DNA of 64,000 nucleotides. It comes from Tessaracoccus lapidicaptus (lineage in GTDB: Bacteria; Actinomycetota; Actinomycetes; Propionibacteriales; Propionibacteriaceae). Position 1 is the stretch's first letter. Every line of letters begins with the position of its first letter. The notes beneath the pieces are model-generated. The model made no database searches. It worked only from the letters and a program-made list of their open reading frames with translations, and was not told the DNA's origin. This document shows positions 53,575 through 63,398 of the stretch, in pieces. The position numbers and the translations under genes were made by a program. The stretch lies in NCBI RefSeq assembly GCF_001693815.1, contig NZ_MBQD01000020.1, forward strand, positions 1 to 64,000, read 5' to 3'.

Positions 53575-55509
53575 TCAGATCGAGTACGCCAGCACGTAGG
53601 CGTCGTTGATGGCGTCGCCGACCTTCCGCGGCGACACGCAGTCGCCGACCGCGTGCACCTTCGCCCCCAGGGCGGCAGTGAGAGCGGAGGGCAGTGACGT
53701 CGCCGGCCGGACGCCGAACGCCGTCACGACGGTGTCGCATTCGAGGACGACGTCGCCGTCAGGGCCGGCCGCGCGCACCCCGTCGTCGGTGACCTCCCGG
53801 ACGGTGTAACCGGTGAGGACCCGGACCCGGTTCTCGGCGAGGGAGCGCAGCAGGGAGATCCGGTTGAGGAACAACATGTCGCGCGCGATCTCGTCGACCA
53901 TCTCGACGAGAGTCACCTCGTGCCCGTCCTCGGCCAGCTCCAAGGCGAGATCCGCGCCGGACAGCCCGCCTCCGCAGACGACCACCCGGTGACCGGGTCG
54001 GCCTCCGGCGTGGGCCTCGATGACCTCCATGACGTGCGGCTTGTCGATGCCTGGGATGGGCGGGATCAGTGGCGTGGAGCCGGTGGCGACGATGATCTCG
54101 CCTGCGGTGGCCAGCTCGGGTGAGTCCGCCGTGATCTCGTGGCCGAGGTGGACGGCGACGTTGTCGAGGCGTGCCAGTTCGCCCTCCCACCAGTCGATCA
54201 TCTTGCGCAGTTCCCGCTTGAAGTCCGGCGTGGCGGCCGGGTAGAGCACACCGCCCAGGTGGTCACCCTTGTCGTAGACGTGGACCCGGTGCCCCCGCAG
54301 GCCGGCGACCCGCGCGGCCTCGAGCCCCGCAGGTCCGGCGCCGACGATGAGGATCTGCCTGGGCGCGTCGGCCGGCGTCAGCCGCCACTCGAACTCGTGG
54401 CTCACTTCCGGGTTGACGGCGCAGCCCAGCGCCTTGCCGTTGAACGCGTTACCGGTGCAGAGCTGATTGCAGCGGATGCAGGGCCGGATCCGTGACTCCT
54501 CCCCGGCCCGGATCTTGGCGACGATGTCGGGGTCGGCGATGAGGCCGCGGCCGATGCCGATCATGTCCGCCGCCCCGCGGGCCAGCAGTTCCTCCCCGCC
54601 GGCGGGGGTGATGTTGCCGCAGGCCGCCACCGGGATGTTCACGTGGGGTTTCACGGCCTCCGCCGCGCCCACCATGCAGTTGTCGCCCAGATAGTACGGG
54701 GGGAACACGTAGTCCATGGCCTCGTAGGAACCCTCGTCGCAGAGCAGGAGATCGACACCGGCCCGCTCCAACTCCTGCACGATCGGGATGGTCTCCTCCG
54801 CGGTGCGGCCGCCCGGGAAGCGGTGGTCCACCGAGATGCGGAAGCTCACCGGAACCCCCGGCGCGTTGCGCTTGACCGCTGTGATGGCCTCGGCCGCGAA
54901 CCGGCACCGGTTCTCCACTGAGCCGCCGTACTGGTCGGTGCGACGGTTCCAGCAGGCGCTCATGAACTGGTCGACCAGGTAGCCGGTATGGCCGTGGATG
55001 TCGATCATGTCGACGCCGGCCTCGTGGGCGCGGCGGGCGGCCTCGCCGGTGTCGGCGATGATCTGGGCGATCTCCTCGACCGTGAGGGGGGAGCAGACGA
55101 TCGTGGGGTCGAAGACCCAGGTGTTGTCGGATGCGGAGCGCGGCTCCATGCCGAGGCTCTGGCAGTACTGGTTGTTGCGCCCCAGGCCCATGGTGAGCTG
55201 GAGGGCCAGCTTGCCCCCCGCGGCGTGGACGGCGTCAGCGATGGCGGCGATGCCGGGCGTGTGTTCGTCGGTGTCGATGCGCGCCAGCCCCGGCGCGATG
55301 GGGTCGAAGGTGCCCGACACGAAGTTGATGCCCGTCATGACCAGCCCGGTGCCCCCGGCGGCCCTGGCAGCGTAGTAGGCGGCCTCGGCGGGCGTGGACC
55401 TGCCGTCGTGCGTGCCGAGCTCGGTGCCCATGGGGGTCATGAGCAGCCGGTTGTCGAGGGTCAGCCCCCCGATCGTGATCGGTGAGAGCAGGTGCGTGAA
55501 GCCGGTCAT
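53575..55509 (-). CDS. NADH:flavin oxidoreductase, 2,4-dienoyl-CoA reductase type
   Basis: The 644-residue protein has an FMN-binding TIM barrel of the old yellow enzyme family (LTLDNRLLMTPMGTELGTHD, IDIHGHTGYLVDQFMSACWN, RTDQYGGSVENRCRF), a 4Fe-4S motif (C-x2-C-x3-C...C in IRPCIRCNQLCTG) and a FAD/NAD(P) domain (ILIVGAGPAGLEAARVAG, VVVCGGGLSGADLALELAED). This matches FadH-like enoate reductases such as 2-enoate or trimethylamine dehydrogenase relatives. It reduces activated double bonds. ATG at 55509 follows GGAGGATCCC. Confidence 0.92.
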   Translation of the reverse strand: MTGFTHLLSPITIGGLTLDNRLLMTPMGTELGTHDGRSTPAEAAYYAARAAGGTGLVMTGINFVSGTFDPIAPGLARIDTDEHTPGIAAIADAVHAAGGKLALQLTMGLGRNNQYCQSLGMEPRSASDNTWVFDPTIVCSPLTVEEIAQIIADTGEAARRAHEAGVDMIDIHGHTGYLVDQFMSACWNRRTDQYGGSVENRCRFAAEAITAVKRNAPGVPVSFRISVDHRFPGGRTAEETIPIVQELERAGVDLLLCDEGSYEAMDYVFPPYYLGDNCMVGAAEAVKPHVNIPVAACGNITPAGGEELLARGAADMIGIGRGLIADPDIVAKIRAGEESRIRPCIRCNQLCTGNAFNGKALGCAVNPEVSHEFEWRLTPADAPRQILIVGAGPAGLEAARVAGLRGHRVHVYDKGDHLGGVLYPAATPDFKRELRKMIDWWEGELARLDNVAVHLGHEITADSPELATAGEIIVATGSTPLIPPIPGIDKPHVMEVIEAHAGGRPGHRVVVCGGGLSGADLALELAEDGHEVTLVEMVDEIARDMLFLNRISLLRSLAENRVRVLTGYTVREVTDDGVRAAGPDGDVVLECDTVVTAFGVRPATSLPSALTAALGAKVHAVGDCVSPRKVGDAINDAYVLAYSI

Positions 55510-55599
55510 GGGATCCTCCTCCTTGAGGTCGTCATCCGAGACTATGACCGGACATTCTGTGCGCATTGACCGGGGTCGGTTGGGCGTAGGCTGGCGCGC

Positions 55600-56397
55600 G
55601 TGATCCCTCCTGTTGTCGACTCCGCGTGGCTGGCCGCCCACCCGGACGCTGTCGTCGCCGACGTGCGGCACTACCTCGACGGCCGTTCGGGCGCCGACGC
55701 CTACGCCGCCGGTCATCTGCCGGGTGCGGTCTTCGTGCCGATGGACGATGTGCTGGCGGGCCCGCCGTCGGCCGCCCGCGGGCGTCATCCGCTTCCGGAT
55801 CCCTCGACGTTCGCGGAGGGGCTGGCCCATCTCGGCATCGGTGACACCGACACGGTCGTCGCCTATGACGACGCCGGCGGCGCCATGGCGGGACGCCTGG
55901 TGTGGCTGCTGCGGATCCTGGGCAGGGAGGCGGCTCTCCTCGACGGGGGCCTCCAGGCGTGGGAGGGACAGTTGACCACCGAGGTGCCGCGCCGCCCGCG
56001 AGCGGAGTTCGCCGTCAGGTCCTGGCCGGACGAGGCGCTCGCCGACATCGAGGACGCCTCCGAGGGGGCGTTCGTCATCGACGCCCGCGGCGCGGAGCGC
56101 TTCCGGGGCGAGTCCGAGCCGATCGACCCCAAGGCCGGCCACATCCCCGGCGCGCGCAGCTATCCGATGACTGGGAACCTTGACGCGGAGGGCCGGTTCC
56201 TCAGCCCGGCGGCGCTGCGGGCGCGGTTCGTCGCCGTCGACGACGCGGCCGACGTCATCTCCTACTGCGGGTCCGGGATCACCGCGTGCCACAACCTCAT
56301 CGCGATGGAGTACGCGGGCCTCGGCCGCGGGCGGCTGTACTCGGGATCGTGGAGCCAGTACAGCCACACCTCGCGCCCGGTCGCGACGGGGGAGTAG
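55600..56397 (+). CDS. sseA: Sulfurtransferase with two rhodanese domains
   Basis: The 265-residue protein has two rhodanese domains: residues 5-125 (VVADVRHYLDGRSGADAYAA, inactive) and 150-260, with the catalytic C223 in YCGSGITAC, the loop of thiosulfate/3-mercaptopyruvate sulfurtransferases. It moves sulfane sulfur to thiols or cyanide. GTG start at 55600. It is divergent from the flavin oxidoreductase. A role alongside the sulfur module at 16-19 kb is possible but not shown. Confidence 0.92.
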   Translation: MIPPVVDSAWLAAHPDAVVADVRHYLDGRSGADAYAAGHLPGAVFVPMDDVLAGPPSAARGRHPLPDPSTFAEGLAHLGIGDTDTVVAYDDAGGAMAGRLVWLLRILGREAALLDGGLQAWEGQLTTEVPRRPRAEFAVRSWPDEALADIEDASEGAFVIDARGAERFRGESEPIDPKAGHIPGARSYPMTGNLDAEGRFLSPAALRARFVAVDDAADVISYCGSGITACHNLIAMEYAGLGRGRLYSGSWSQYSHTSRPVATGE

Positions 56398-56620
56398 CCG
56401 CGCACCCGGTGAGCACTGCCCAGGGGTGACCGGCGGGGCCCGGTCGCGGTGGGCCGGGCGTCGGGCAAGGCACGCCGTCCTTTCGGCGTGCCGAGGGCGC
56501 CCGTGGGCGAGGCCGGGCCCCGTCGGGCGACCCGGAGCGTAACCGGCAAGACAGCAGCGGGCCGGCAACGCCGCGCCCGGTATCCTTGGCCGGGTACGTC
56601 CACGCCATTGGAGGATCCCC

Positions 56621-58456
56621 ATGCCGGCACTCCGGTCCCGCACCACCACCCACGGCCGCAACATGGCGGGCGCACGCGCCCTGTGGCGGGCCACCGGCAT
56701 CACGGACTCGGACTTCGGCAAGCCGATCGTGGCGGTGGCGAACTCCTTCACGCAGTTCGTGCCCGGGCACGTCCACCTCCGCGACATGGGCAAGCTCGTC
56801 TCCGAGTCCATCGCCGAGGCCGGCGGCATCGGCCGCGAATTCAACACGATCGCCGTCGACGACGGCATCGCCATGGGCCACGGGGGCATGCTCTACTCGC
56901 TGCCCAGCCGCGAGCTCATCGCCGACTCCGTGGAGTACATGGTCAACGCGCACTGCGCCGACGCGCTGGTGTGCATCTCCAACTGCGACAAGATCACCCC
57001 CGGGATGTTCCTGGCGGCGCTGCGGCTCAACATCCCCACGGTCTTCGTCTCGGGCGGGCCCATGGAGGCCGGCCGCGCGGTCGTCAAGGACGGCGTCGTG
57101 CGATCGCTCGACCTCGTCGACGCCATGGTCTCGGCGGTTGACCCCAACGTCTCCGACGACGAGCTGGACCGCATCGAGGCCAACGCCTGCCCCACGTGCG
57201 GCTCGTGCTCCGGCATGTTCACCGCCAACTCGATGAACTGCCTGCTGGAGGCCATCGGGCTCGCGCTGCCGGGTAACGGCTCGACGCTGGCCACGGCCGC
57301 GGCCCGCAAGGGCCTCTTCCAGGAGGCCGGCCGGCTGGTGGTCGAGCTCGCGCGCCGCTGGTACGACGACGAGGACGCCACCGTGCTGCCGCTGTCGATC
57401 GCCACAAAGGCGTCGTTCTCCAACGCCATGAAGCTCGACGTCGCCATGGGCGGCTCCACCAACACGGTCCTGCACCTCCTGGCCGCCGCGCAGGAGGCCG
57501 GGGTCGACTTCACCATGGCCGACATCGACGCCATCTCCCGCGTCACCCCGTGCCTGGCGAAGGTGGCGCCGAACTCGCCGAAGTACTACATGGAGGACGT
57601 GCACCGCGCCGGCGGCATCCCCGCGATCCTCGGCGAACTGCACCGCGGTGGCAAGCTCGACGCCCAGGTCTCCTGCGTCCACTCGCCGTCGCTGCAGCAG
57701 TGGATGGACGACTGGGACATCCGCGGCGGGAAGGCGAAGCCGGAGGCGGTCGAACTGTTCCACGCGGCCCCGGGCGGGGTCCGGACCACGGAGGCGTTCT
57801 CGTCGACCAACCGCTGGGACACCCTCGACACCGACGGCGAGAACGGCTGCATCCGCTCCGTCGAGCACCCCTACACCCTTGACGGGGGCCTGGCGGTCCT
57901 GACCGGCAACTTGGCCCCCGACGGCGCGATCGTCAAGACCGCAGGAGTGCCCGAAGCCCAGTGGGAGTTCACCGGCCGGGCGGTGGTGACCGAGTCGCAG
58001 GACGACGCCGTCGAGGCCATCCTCGGCAAGCGCATCCAGCCCGGCGACATCGTCATCGTCCGGTACGAGGGCCCCAAGGGCGGCCCCGGCATGCAGGAGA
58101 TGCTGTACCCGACGTCGTACCTCAAGGCGCTGGGCCTCGGCCCGCAGTGCGCGCTGATCACCGACGGCCGGTTCTCCGGCGGGTCCTCCGGCCTGTCCAT
58201 CGGGCACGTGTCCCCGGAGGCTGCCTCGGGCGGTGCCATCGGCCTGGTCGAGGACGGCGACACCATCACCATCTCGATCCCGCAGCGCTCGATCACCCTC
58301 AACGTGGACGACGAGACCCTCGCCGCCCGGCGTGCCGCCCAGGACGCCGCCGGGTGGGCGCCGAAGGCACGCGAGCGTGAGGTGTCGACGGCGCTGAAGA
58401 TCTTCGGGATGCTGGCGCAGTCCGCCGACAAGGGCGCCGCCCGCAAGCTGGGCTGA
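56621..58456 (+). CDS. ilvD: Dihydroxy-acid dehydratase
   Basis: The 611-residue protein has the IlvD signatures [10 protein letters not shown] and [20 protein letters not shown] (Fe-S Cys), [14 protein letters not shown] and [20 protein letters not shown]. It dehydrates dihydroxy acids in branched-chain amino acid synthesis. ATG at 56621 follows GGAGGATCCCC. The 223-bp gap before it holds no gene I can support. The corA gene converges 24 nt after its stop. Confidence 0.96.
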   Translation: MPALRSRTTTHGRNMAGARALWRATGITDSDFGKPIVAVANSFTQFVPGHVHLRDMGKLVSESIAEAGGIGREFNTIAVDDGIAMGHGGMLYSLPSRELIADSVEYMVNAHCADALVCISNCDKITPGMFLAALRLNIPTVFVSGGPMEAGRAVVKDGVVRSLDLVDAMVSAVDPNVSDDELDRIEANACPTCGSCSGMFTANSMNCLLEAIGLALPGNGSTLATAAARKGLFQEAGRLVVELARRWYDDEDATVLPLSIATKASFSNAMKLDVAMGGSTNTVLHLLAAAQEAGVDFTMADIDAISRVTPCLAKVAPNSPKYYMEDVHRAGGIPAILGELHRGGKLDAQVSCVHSPSLQQWMDDWDIRGGKAKPEAVELFHAAPGGVRTTEAFSSTNRWDTLDTDGENGCIRSVEHPYTLDGGLAVLTGNLAPDGAIVKTAGVPEAQWEFTGRAVVTESQDDAVEAILGKRIQPGDIVIVRYEGPKGGPGMQEMLYPTSYLKALGLGPQCALITDGRFSGGSSGLSIGHVSPEAASGGAIGLVEDGDTITISIPQRSITLNVDDETLAARRAAQDAAGWAPKAREREVSTALKIFGMLAQSADKGAARKLG

Positions 58457-58480
58457 CCCGCCGCCGCGGGGAGGGCCGGC

Positions 58481-59626
58481 CTACAGCCAGCCCTTGAGCT
58501 TGAACACGGTGTACATGCCGACGCCCGTGAGGAGCATCAGCACCACCGCGAACGGATAGCCCCACGCCCAGGACAGTTCCGGCATGTGGGCGAAGTTCAT
58601 CCCGTAGGTGCCGGTGACGAGGCTGGGGACGAACAGCACACCGGCCCACGCCGCGATGCGACGGGAGTCCTCCGCCTGCTTAAGGCTCGCCGCCGTCATG
58701 TGGCTGACCTCCTCGTTCTGGCGCTGGGCCTGCAGCGAGATGTGCAGGTCGAGCGTGCCCTTGAGCGTCTCGCGGAGCACGTCAACGCGCTCGATGAGGG
58801 CGATGGCGTGGTCCTCGATGTCGCGCAACTCCTGGCGGCGGCGCTCCCCGGCGCTGGCGAACACCCGGTCGCCGCGGACGCCGTCGATGATCTGCTTGAT
58901 GGGCCGCACGGCGCGCTGGAAGTCGATGACCTCTCGCGACAGCTGATAGATGCGCTTGGACACCCGCGAGCTGCCGGTGAACACCTGCGTCTCGATCTCG
59001 TCGATGTCGTTCTCGATGCCGAGCACGACAGGCAGGTAGTCGTCGACGATCACGTCCAAGAGCCCCAGCAGCACCACGCTGGGCCCCTTCGCCAGCATCG
59101 ACGGCGTCGACTCCAGTTCCCGGCGGATTCGGGTGAGGTCCGGCGTCTCGGAGTGCCGGACCGTGATGACGAAGCGGTCGCCGACGAAGGCGTGCACCTC
59201 GCCGAAGTCGACGGTCTCGGAGCGGTCGATGTAGCGGGCGGCGCGCAGCACGAGGAACAGCGTGTCCTCGTACCGCTCGAACTTGGGCCGCTGGTGCGCC
59301 GTCAGGGTGTCCTCGACGGCGAGGGGGCTGAGGTGGAACTCCGCCGCGACCGCCTCCATCTCGGCGTGGCGCGGGCGGTAGAGCCCGATCCAGGCGAAGG
59401 CGTCCGGGTGCGCGGCGAGCAGACGGAAGGCCTCGTCGAAGCTGGTGGGCGTGGCGATGCGCCGCCCCGCGACGTAGATGCCGGCGTCGACGATGGGGTT
59501 GGTGCGCGGCGCGGTGGCGTCAGCAGCCCCGGCCGGAGACTCCTCGACGGCGCCGGACGCCGCTGCGCCGGTGCGTCGGCGAAGCGTCCGCAGCAGCCGC
59601 TCGGTGGATCTGCTCTGCTCCGCCAT
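58481..59626 (-). CDS. corA: CorA-family magnesium/cobalt transporter
   Basis: The 381-residue protein has a long N-terminal cytoplasmic domain (DAFAWIGLYRPRHAEMEAVA, VEDTLTAHQRPKFERYEDTL), a helical stalk and two membrane helices at the C-terminus, with the selectivity motif GMN in TGTYGMNFAHMPEL. It forms a pentameric Mg2+/Co2+ channel. The N-terminal 40 residues are a variable Ala/Ser tail. ATG at 59626 follows GGGAGGTGCC. Confidence 0.94.
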   Translation of the reverse strand: MAEQSRSTERLLRTLRRRTGAAASGAVEESPAGAADATAPRTNPIVDAGIYVAGRRIATPTSFDEAFRLLAAHPDAFAWIGLYRPRHAEMEAVAAEFHLSPLAVEDTLTAHQRPKFERYEDTLFLVLRAARYIDRSETVDFGEVHAFVGDRFVITVRHSETPDLTRIRRELESTPSMLAKGPSVVLLGLLDVIVDDYLPVVLGIENDIDEIETQVFTGSSRVSKRIYQLSREVIDFQRAVRPIKQIIDGVRGDRVFASAGERRRQELRDIEDHAIALIERVDVLRETLKGTLDLHISLQAQRQNEEVSHMTAASLKQAEDSRRIAAWAGVLFVPSLVTGTYGMNFAHMPELSWAWGYPFAVVLMLLTGVGMYTVFKLKGWL

Positions 59627-59656
59627 GGCACCTCCCGGTCCGTTCCCGGGCCGAGC

Positions 59657-60142
59657 CTACTCCGCGGCCGGCACTGCCTCGGCTCGGTCGCGCCGCGTGA
59701 CGACCCAGACCACCACGGCGACGCCCGCCGCGAGCACGGCCACCGTGAGGGCGGGGGACCGCTCCCAGAGCCGCACGACGGCGTACCACCCGATGAACCC
59801 GACTGTGCCGTACATGAACGCCCAGATGATGCAGCCGACGGTGACCGCGGGCAGATAGCGCCGCAGCGGCATCCGGGTGACGCCGGCCGCGAGGTTGACC
59901 ATCGTCTGGATCCCGACGGTGAGGAACGAGAGCGACACGGCCGGGGCGCCCCACCGGTTGAGCCACCGGGCACCGCTCGCGTAGTGCGGGGAGCTGAGGA
60001 GCCGCTGCCAGCGGGTGCGCTCGGCGCCCGCCGCGAGGCCCCGGCCGAGCCAGTACGTGGCGTTGGCGCGGGCCATGACGATGGCGAACAGTGCGACGAC
60101 CACGACCGCGAACGGTGCGTTCCACGAGGTGGGGTCGAACAC
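59657..60142 (-). CDS. DedA-like (VTT domain) membrane protein
   Basis: The 161-residue membrane protein has about four helices and the VTT-type core GAPAVSLSFLTVGIQTMVNL, then AAGVTRMPLRRYLPAVTVGC and IIWAFMYGTVGFIGW. DedA proteins are lipid flippases/scramblases for undecaprenyl phosphate or phosphatidylethanolamine. It is shorter than typical DedA (about 200 residues), missing some of the N-terminus. Follows the AEC transporter by 48 nt on the same strand. Confidence 0.8.
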   Translation of the reverse strand: MFDPTSWNAPFAVVVVALFAIVMARANATYWLGRGLAAGAERTRWQRLLSSPHYASGARWLNRWGAPAVSLSFLTVGIQTMVNLAAGVTRMPLRRYLPAVTVGCIIWAFMYGTVGFIGWYAVVRLWERSPALTVAVLAAGVAVVVWVVTRRDRAEAVPAAE

Positions 60143-60190
60143 GGGCGGTCTCTTCCGTTCCGGGCGGGGGAGGTCGGCCCAGTCTACCCG

Positions 60191-61096
60191 TCAGCCCAGG
60201 AGCGCCCCGACCGCGACGATGATCGGCACGCTGAGGGCGGTCGACCACAGGGTCGTGGCCTGGACGAGCTGCAGCCCGACCCCGTAGCGGATCGCGTGCA
60301 CGAACACGACCTGCGCCGTGGGGAGCGCGGCGAGCACCACGGCCGCCCGCAGAGACGCGCCGCTGACGCCCGCGGCGAGTCCGATGAGCAGCGCGACGGC
60401 GGGCACCACGACCGTCTTCGTCGCGATGGCCGCCACCGAGCGCGCCGAGAGGTGTCGCGGCAGGGGGCTGGCGTGCAGCGACATCCCGAACGCCAGCAGC
60501 ATCGCGGGGATGCCCAGGTCCGCCAGGAGGGTGGTCGGGCCCCACAGCACCGGCGGGGGCTGCCAGCCGGTGAGGTTGAGCGCGAGCCCCGTCAGCCCGC
60601 CCAGCACCAACGGGTGGGTCCCGAAGCTCCGCACGACGGAGCGGCCGCGCCCCACCGGGGACGACTCCAGCACCGCGACCGCACTCGGCTGCAGCAGCAG
60701 CACCTGCAGGAGGATCGCCGGGGCCGCCCAGGCCGGGTCGCCGAGCACGAACGCCGACACGGGGATGCCGAGGTTGCCGGCGTTGACATAGCTGGTGGCG
60801 AGGTACCCCATCGCCCCCTCGGCCCGCCCGGACGCCCAGCGCCGCCAGGACACGACGGCGAACCCGACGCCGCTCACCACGCACGCCGCGCCGAACACCG
60901 CGACGTGGGGGCCGACGAGGAGGTCGAGGTCTGCCCCGGACACGGCCACCAGCACCACCGCGGGCTGGCCGATGACGAACGCCACGTCGCCCAGCGCCTT
61001 CTGCGCCCCGCGGTCCACGGCCGAGAACCTGGCGAGCAGGTACCCGACGGCGATCACGATCCCGATCGTCGCGAATCCCTCCAGCGCCGCCCACAT
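60191..61096 (-). CDS. AEC-family (auxin efflux carrier-like) transporter
   Basis: The 301-residue protein has about ten membrane helices with the AEC pattern: VIAVGYLLARFSAVDRGAQK, TSYVNAGNLGIPVSAFVLGD, LADLGIPAMLLAFGMSLH and ALPTAQVVFVHAIRYGVG. Bacterial members transport small dicarboxylates such as malate or malonate. Substrate unknown. It is divergent from the YbjN-like gene with a 76-bp gap. Confidence 0.88.
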   Translation of the reverse strand: MWAALEGFATIGIVIAVGYLLARFSAVDRGAQKALGDVAFVIGQPAVVLVAVSGADLDLLVGPHVAVFGAACVVSGVGFAVVSWRRWASGRAEGAMGYLATSYVNAGNLGIPVSAFVLGDPAWAAPAILLQVLLLQPSAVAVLESSPVGRGRSVVRSFGTHPLVLGGLTGLALNLTGWQPPPVLWGPTTLLADLGIPAMLLAFGMSLHASPLPRHLSARSVAAIATKTVVVPAVALLIGLAAGVSGASLRAAVVLAALPTAQVVFVHAIRYGVGLQLVQATTLWSTALSVPIIVAVGALLG

Positions 61097-61172
61097 GGCC
61101 CTCAGCCTAGGGCGCGACCGCTCGTGGGGCGTCGCGGGCTTTGCTAGGTTGACGGCCAGGGAGGTGACCGAG

Positions 61173-62060
61173 ATGGCCGACTACCGCGACTTCGACTTCG
61201 ACGCCACGCAGCGGCACGCATGGGAGGAGTTCACGCTCCGCCTGGACGAGGTGCTGTCCGTCATGGACGCCACCGCGGATCTGACGATCTCCGCGGCCGG
61301 CCCTGACGACATCCCCACCCGCCCGGGCCTCCGCTTCTCGATGGTGCGCCCCGGCAGCATCACGGCGTTCGTGACCGGATCGGACGCGGGCCGCGCGACC
61401 GCCGCCGAGGCCGAGCAGCTGCGCGCACTCGGCTGGGAGGAGCCCACCGATGCGGCGCCCCAGTTCCACGCCGAGGCCGATCAGGAGGCGTCGTCGGGCC
61501 TGGCGGCGCTCGCGTCCGCCACGCTCACGTCGGTGTTCGGCGTCCTCCACCCCGTGTTCCTGCACCCGGACCAGCTCGCCGAGATCCTCCAGGGCGAGGC
61601 GGCCTGGACCCCGCTCACGCCGCGCAAGTTGTCGCGGGAGGAGACCGCCGTCATGCCCGGGTCCCGGCCGGAACTCGACTCGCTCGTCGACGACGAGCTG
61701 CGCCGCGTCTTCGGGCACCCGCCGCTGCGCAACGAGGTGGGCGACGTGGCCATCCGGGTCGGCTCCACCATGGTGTTCCTGCGGAGCACCACCGACGCGG
61801 CCGAACTCCTGCTCTTCTCCGCCCTCGTCCACGACGTCGAGGGCCGGTCCCGGGCGTGCGAGGTCCTCAACGACCTCAACGTGGAGACCCGCTTCGGCAG
61901 GTTCGCGCTCCACCGCGACCGCGTGTTCGTGCAGTTGACCGTGCCGGCGCAACCGTTCGTCCCGGCGCACCTGCACCAGGCACTGGCCCACCTCAGCCAG
62001 ATCGCGGACGGCATCGACGACGACCTCGCCACCAAGCTCGGCGGCCGCACCACGTTCTGA
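61173..62060 (+). CDS. YbjN-like (T3SS-chaperone fold) protein
   Basis: The 295-residue acidic protein has the actinobacterial T3SS/YbjN region: FDATQRHAWEEFTLRLDEVL, VFGVLHPVFLHPDQL, DDELRRVFGHPPLRNEVGDV and the C-terminal VHDVEGRSRACEVLNDLNVE, then TRFGRFALHRDRVFVQLTVP. The fold is chaperone-like and has no known enzymatic role. ATG at 61173 follows GGGAGGTGACCGAG; longer upstream forms overlap the divergent transporter and look non-coding. Confidence 0.82.
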   Translation: MADYRDFDFDATQRHAWEEFTLRLDEVLSVMDATADLTISAAGPDDIPTRPGLRFSMVRPGSITAFVTGSDAGRATAAEAEQLRALGWEEPTDAAPQFHAEADQEASSGLAALASATLTSVFGVLHPVFLHPDQLAEILQGEAAWTPLTPRKLSREETAVMPGSRPELDSLVDDELRRVFGHPPLRNEVGDVAIRVGSTMVFLRSTTDAAELLLFSALVHDVEGRSRACEVLNDLNVETRFGRFALHRDRVFVQLTVPAQPFVPAHLHQALAHLSQIADGIDDDLATKLGGRTTF

Positions 62061-62112
62061 CGCGCGGCGCACCGGCGCCCGCCGGACGGCCCCGAGCACT
62101 AGAGTGGGAGAC

Positions 62113-62508
62113 ATGACGACCGATCCCCTGCCGGTGAGCTACTTCACGCGACTCGACGCCGAGGAGTGCTGGGCGCTGCTCGCGGAGGGCGACGTGGGCC
62201 GCATCGCGTGGCTCGCGCCCGACGGGATCTCGGTCGTCCCGGTCAACTACCACCTGGTCGAGCGGTCCATCGTCTTCCACACCTCGGAGGAGTCCTTCCT
62301 CGCCCGCCTCGCGGAGCGCACCGAGGTCGCGTTCCAGGTCGACGAGATCGATCCCGAGACCGCCACGGGCTGGTCCGTGCTGGTACGCGGGGAGAGCGGG
62401 CCCGCGGACCGCCAGGTGTCGAGCGTCAGTTGGCTCGACGGCACCGTCGGGCTCGCCATCACGGCCGCCTCCATCGCGGGGCGCGTCGTGTCCGGCCAGA
62501 AGAAGTGA
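62113..62508 (+). CDS. Pyridoxamine 5'-phosphate oxidase-like flavin/F420-binding protein
   Basis: The 131-residue protein shows the split-barrel fold: ECWALLAEGDVGRIAWLAPD, ISVVPVNYHLVERSIVFHTS, FLARLAERTEVAFQVDEIDP and ATGWSVLVRGES. These small proteins bind FMN, F420 or heme and reduce quinones or other substrates. ATG at 62113 fits. The universal stress gene starts 17 nt later, so both are likely co-transcribed, as in stress or dormancy loci. Confidence 0.88.
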   Translation: MTTDPLPVSYFTRLDAEECWALLAEGDVGRIAWLAPDGISVVPVNYHLVERSIVFHTSEESFLARLAERTEVAFQVDEIDPETATGWSVLVRGESGPADRQVSSVSWLDGTVGLAITAASIAGRVVSGQKK

Positions 62509-62525
62509 ATCGAGAGGAGTCCACC

Positions 62526-63398
62526 ATGACCGATCGCACCTCACCCCTGGTGGTCGTCGGCGTCGACGGCAGCGACGACGGCCTGCGCGCCGTCCGCTTC
62601 GGAACGGGCACCGTGCTGCGCTACGGCGGTGAACTCCTGCTCGTCAACGCCGTCGACGACACCCTGATGGCCGGCGCCTGGGGCGTCGTCTACGACCCCG
62701 AGGTCCTGCAGGCCGCCGGGGTCACCGCCAACGAGCAGGCCAAGGACGTCGCGCTCGGCATGGGACTCACCGAGGACAAGATCCGCACCGAGGTCGTCAT
62801 GGGGTCGCCCGGCGGTGTGATGTCGCGCCTGAGCGAGGTCGCGGACCTGGTCGTCGTCGGCCGGCGCGCCGCCACCGGGCTCGAGCGCATGTTCGTCGGA
62901 TCGACGTCGGTGGCCGTCGTGGCCAACGCGTCGTGCCCCGTCGTCGTCATCTCCGCGGCGGCGCACCCGAACCCGGTGGGCGAGAAGGGCCTGGTCGGGG
63001 TCGGCCTCACCACCGAGCCCGGCTCCGAGAAGGTGCTGGAGGCCGGCTTCGTCCAGGCCGAGCGGCTCGGCGCGCCGCTCGAGGTCGTGCACGCGATCCA
63101 GCCCCCCGTCGGACTGTTCGCGCGCAAGCTGAGTCCGACTCAGCTCGACGAGCAGGTCCGGTTCGCCAAGGGAGGCATCGAGGCACTGGCGGAGAAGCTC
63201 GCGCTGCAGCACCCGGGTGTCCGCTACGAGGTCATCGTGGCGGCGGACAGCCCCATCAACGAACTGGTGACCCGCAGCGCCAACTACGACCTGCTCGTGC
63301 TCGGGGTGGGCGAGTCGCACCTGCCGGGCTTCGGGCTCGGCGGTCTGCTGCGCGGGCTCATGGCGCACGCCGAGTGCCCGCTCTACATCACTCGATGA
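62526..63398 (+). CDS. Universal stress protein, two tandem domains
   Basis: The 290-residue protein has two UspA domains: residues 1-145 ([57 protein letters not shown]) and 150-290 ([40 protein letters not shown]). The first has the ATP-binding G-x2-G-x9-G-S/T pattern ([17 protein letters not shown]); the second also looks complete. ATG at 62526 follows GAGAGGAGTCCACC. Overlaps the hrpA start by 4 nt. Confidence 0.93.
   Translation: MTDRTSPLVVVGVDGSDDGLRAVRFGTGTVLRYGGELLLVNAVDDTLMAGAWGVVYDPEVLQAAGVTANEQAKDVALGMGLTEDKIRTEVVMGSPGGVMSRLSEVADLVVVGRRAATGLERMFVGSTSVAVVANASCPVVVISAAAHPNPVGEKGLVGVGLTTEPGSEKVLEAGFVQAERLGAPLEVVHAIQPPVGLFARKLSPTQLDEQVRFAKGGIEALAEKLALQHPGVRYEVIVAADSPINELVTRSANYDLLVLGVGESHLPGFGLGGLLRGLMAHAECPLYITR

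Noticed and set aside
56398-56620. Gene or RNA in the gap before ilvD
   Set aside because: No start with coding-like sequence, no tRNA-like fold and no clear leader peptide or attenuator could be read.
60795-61172. Longer N-terminus for the YbjN-like protein
   Set aside because: This part is antisense to the AEC transporter and has no protein-like pattern; a good ribosome-binding site precedes 61173.
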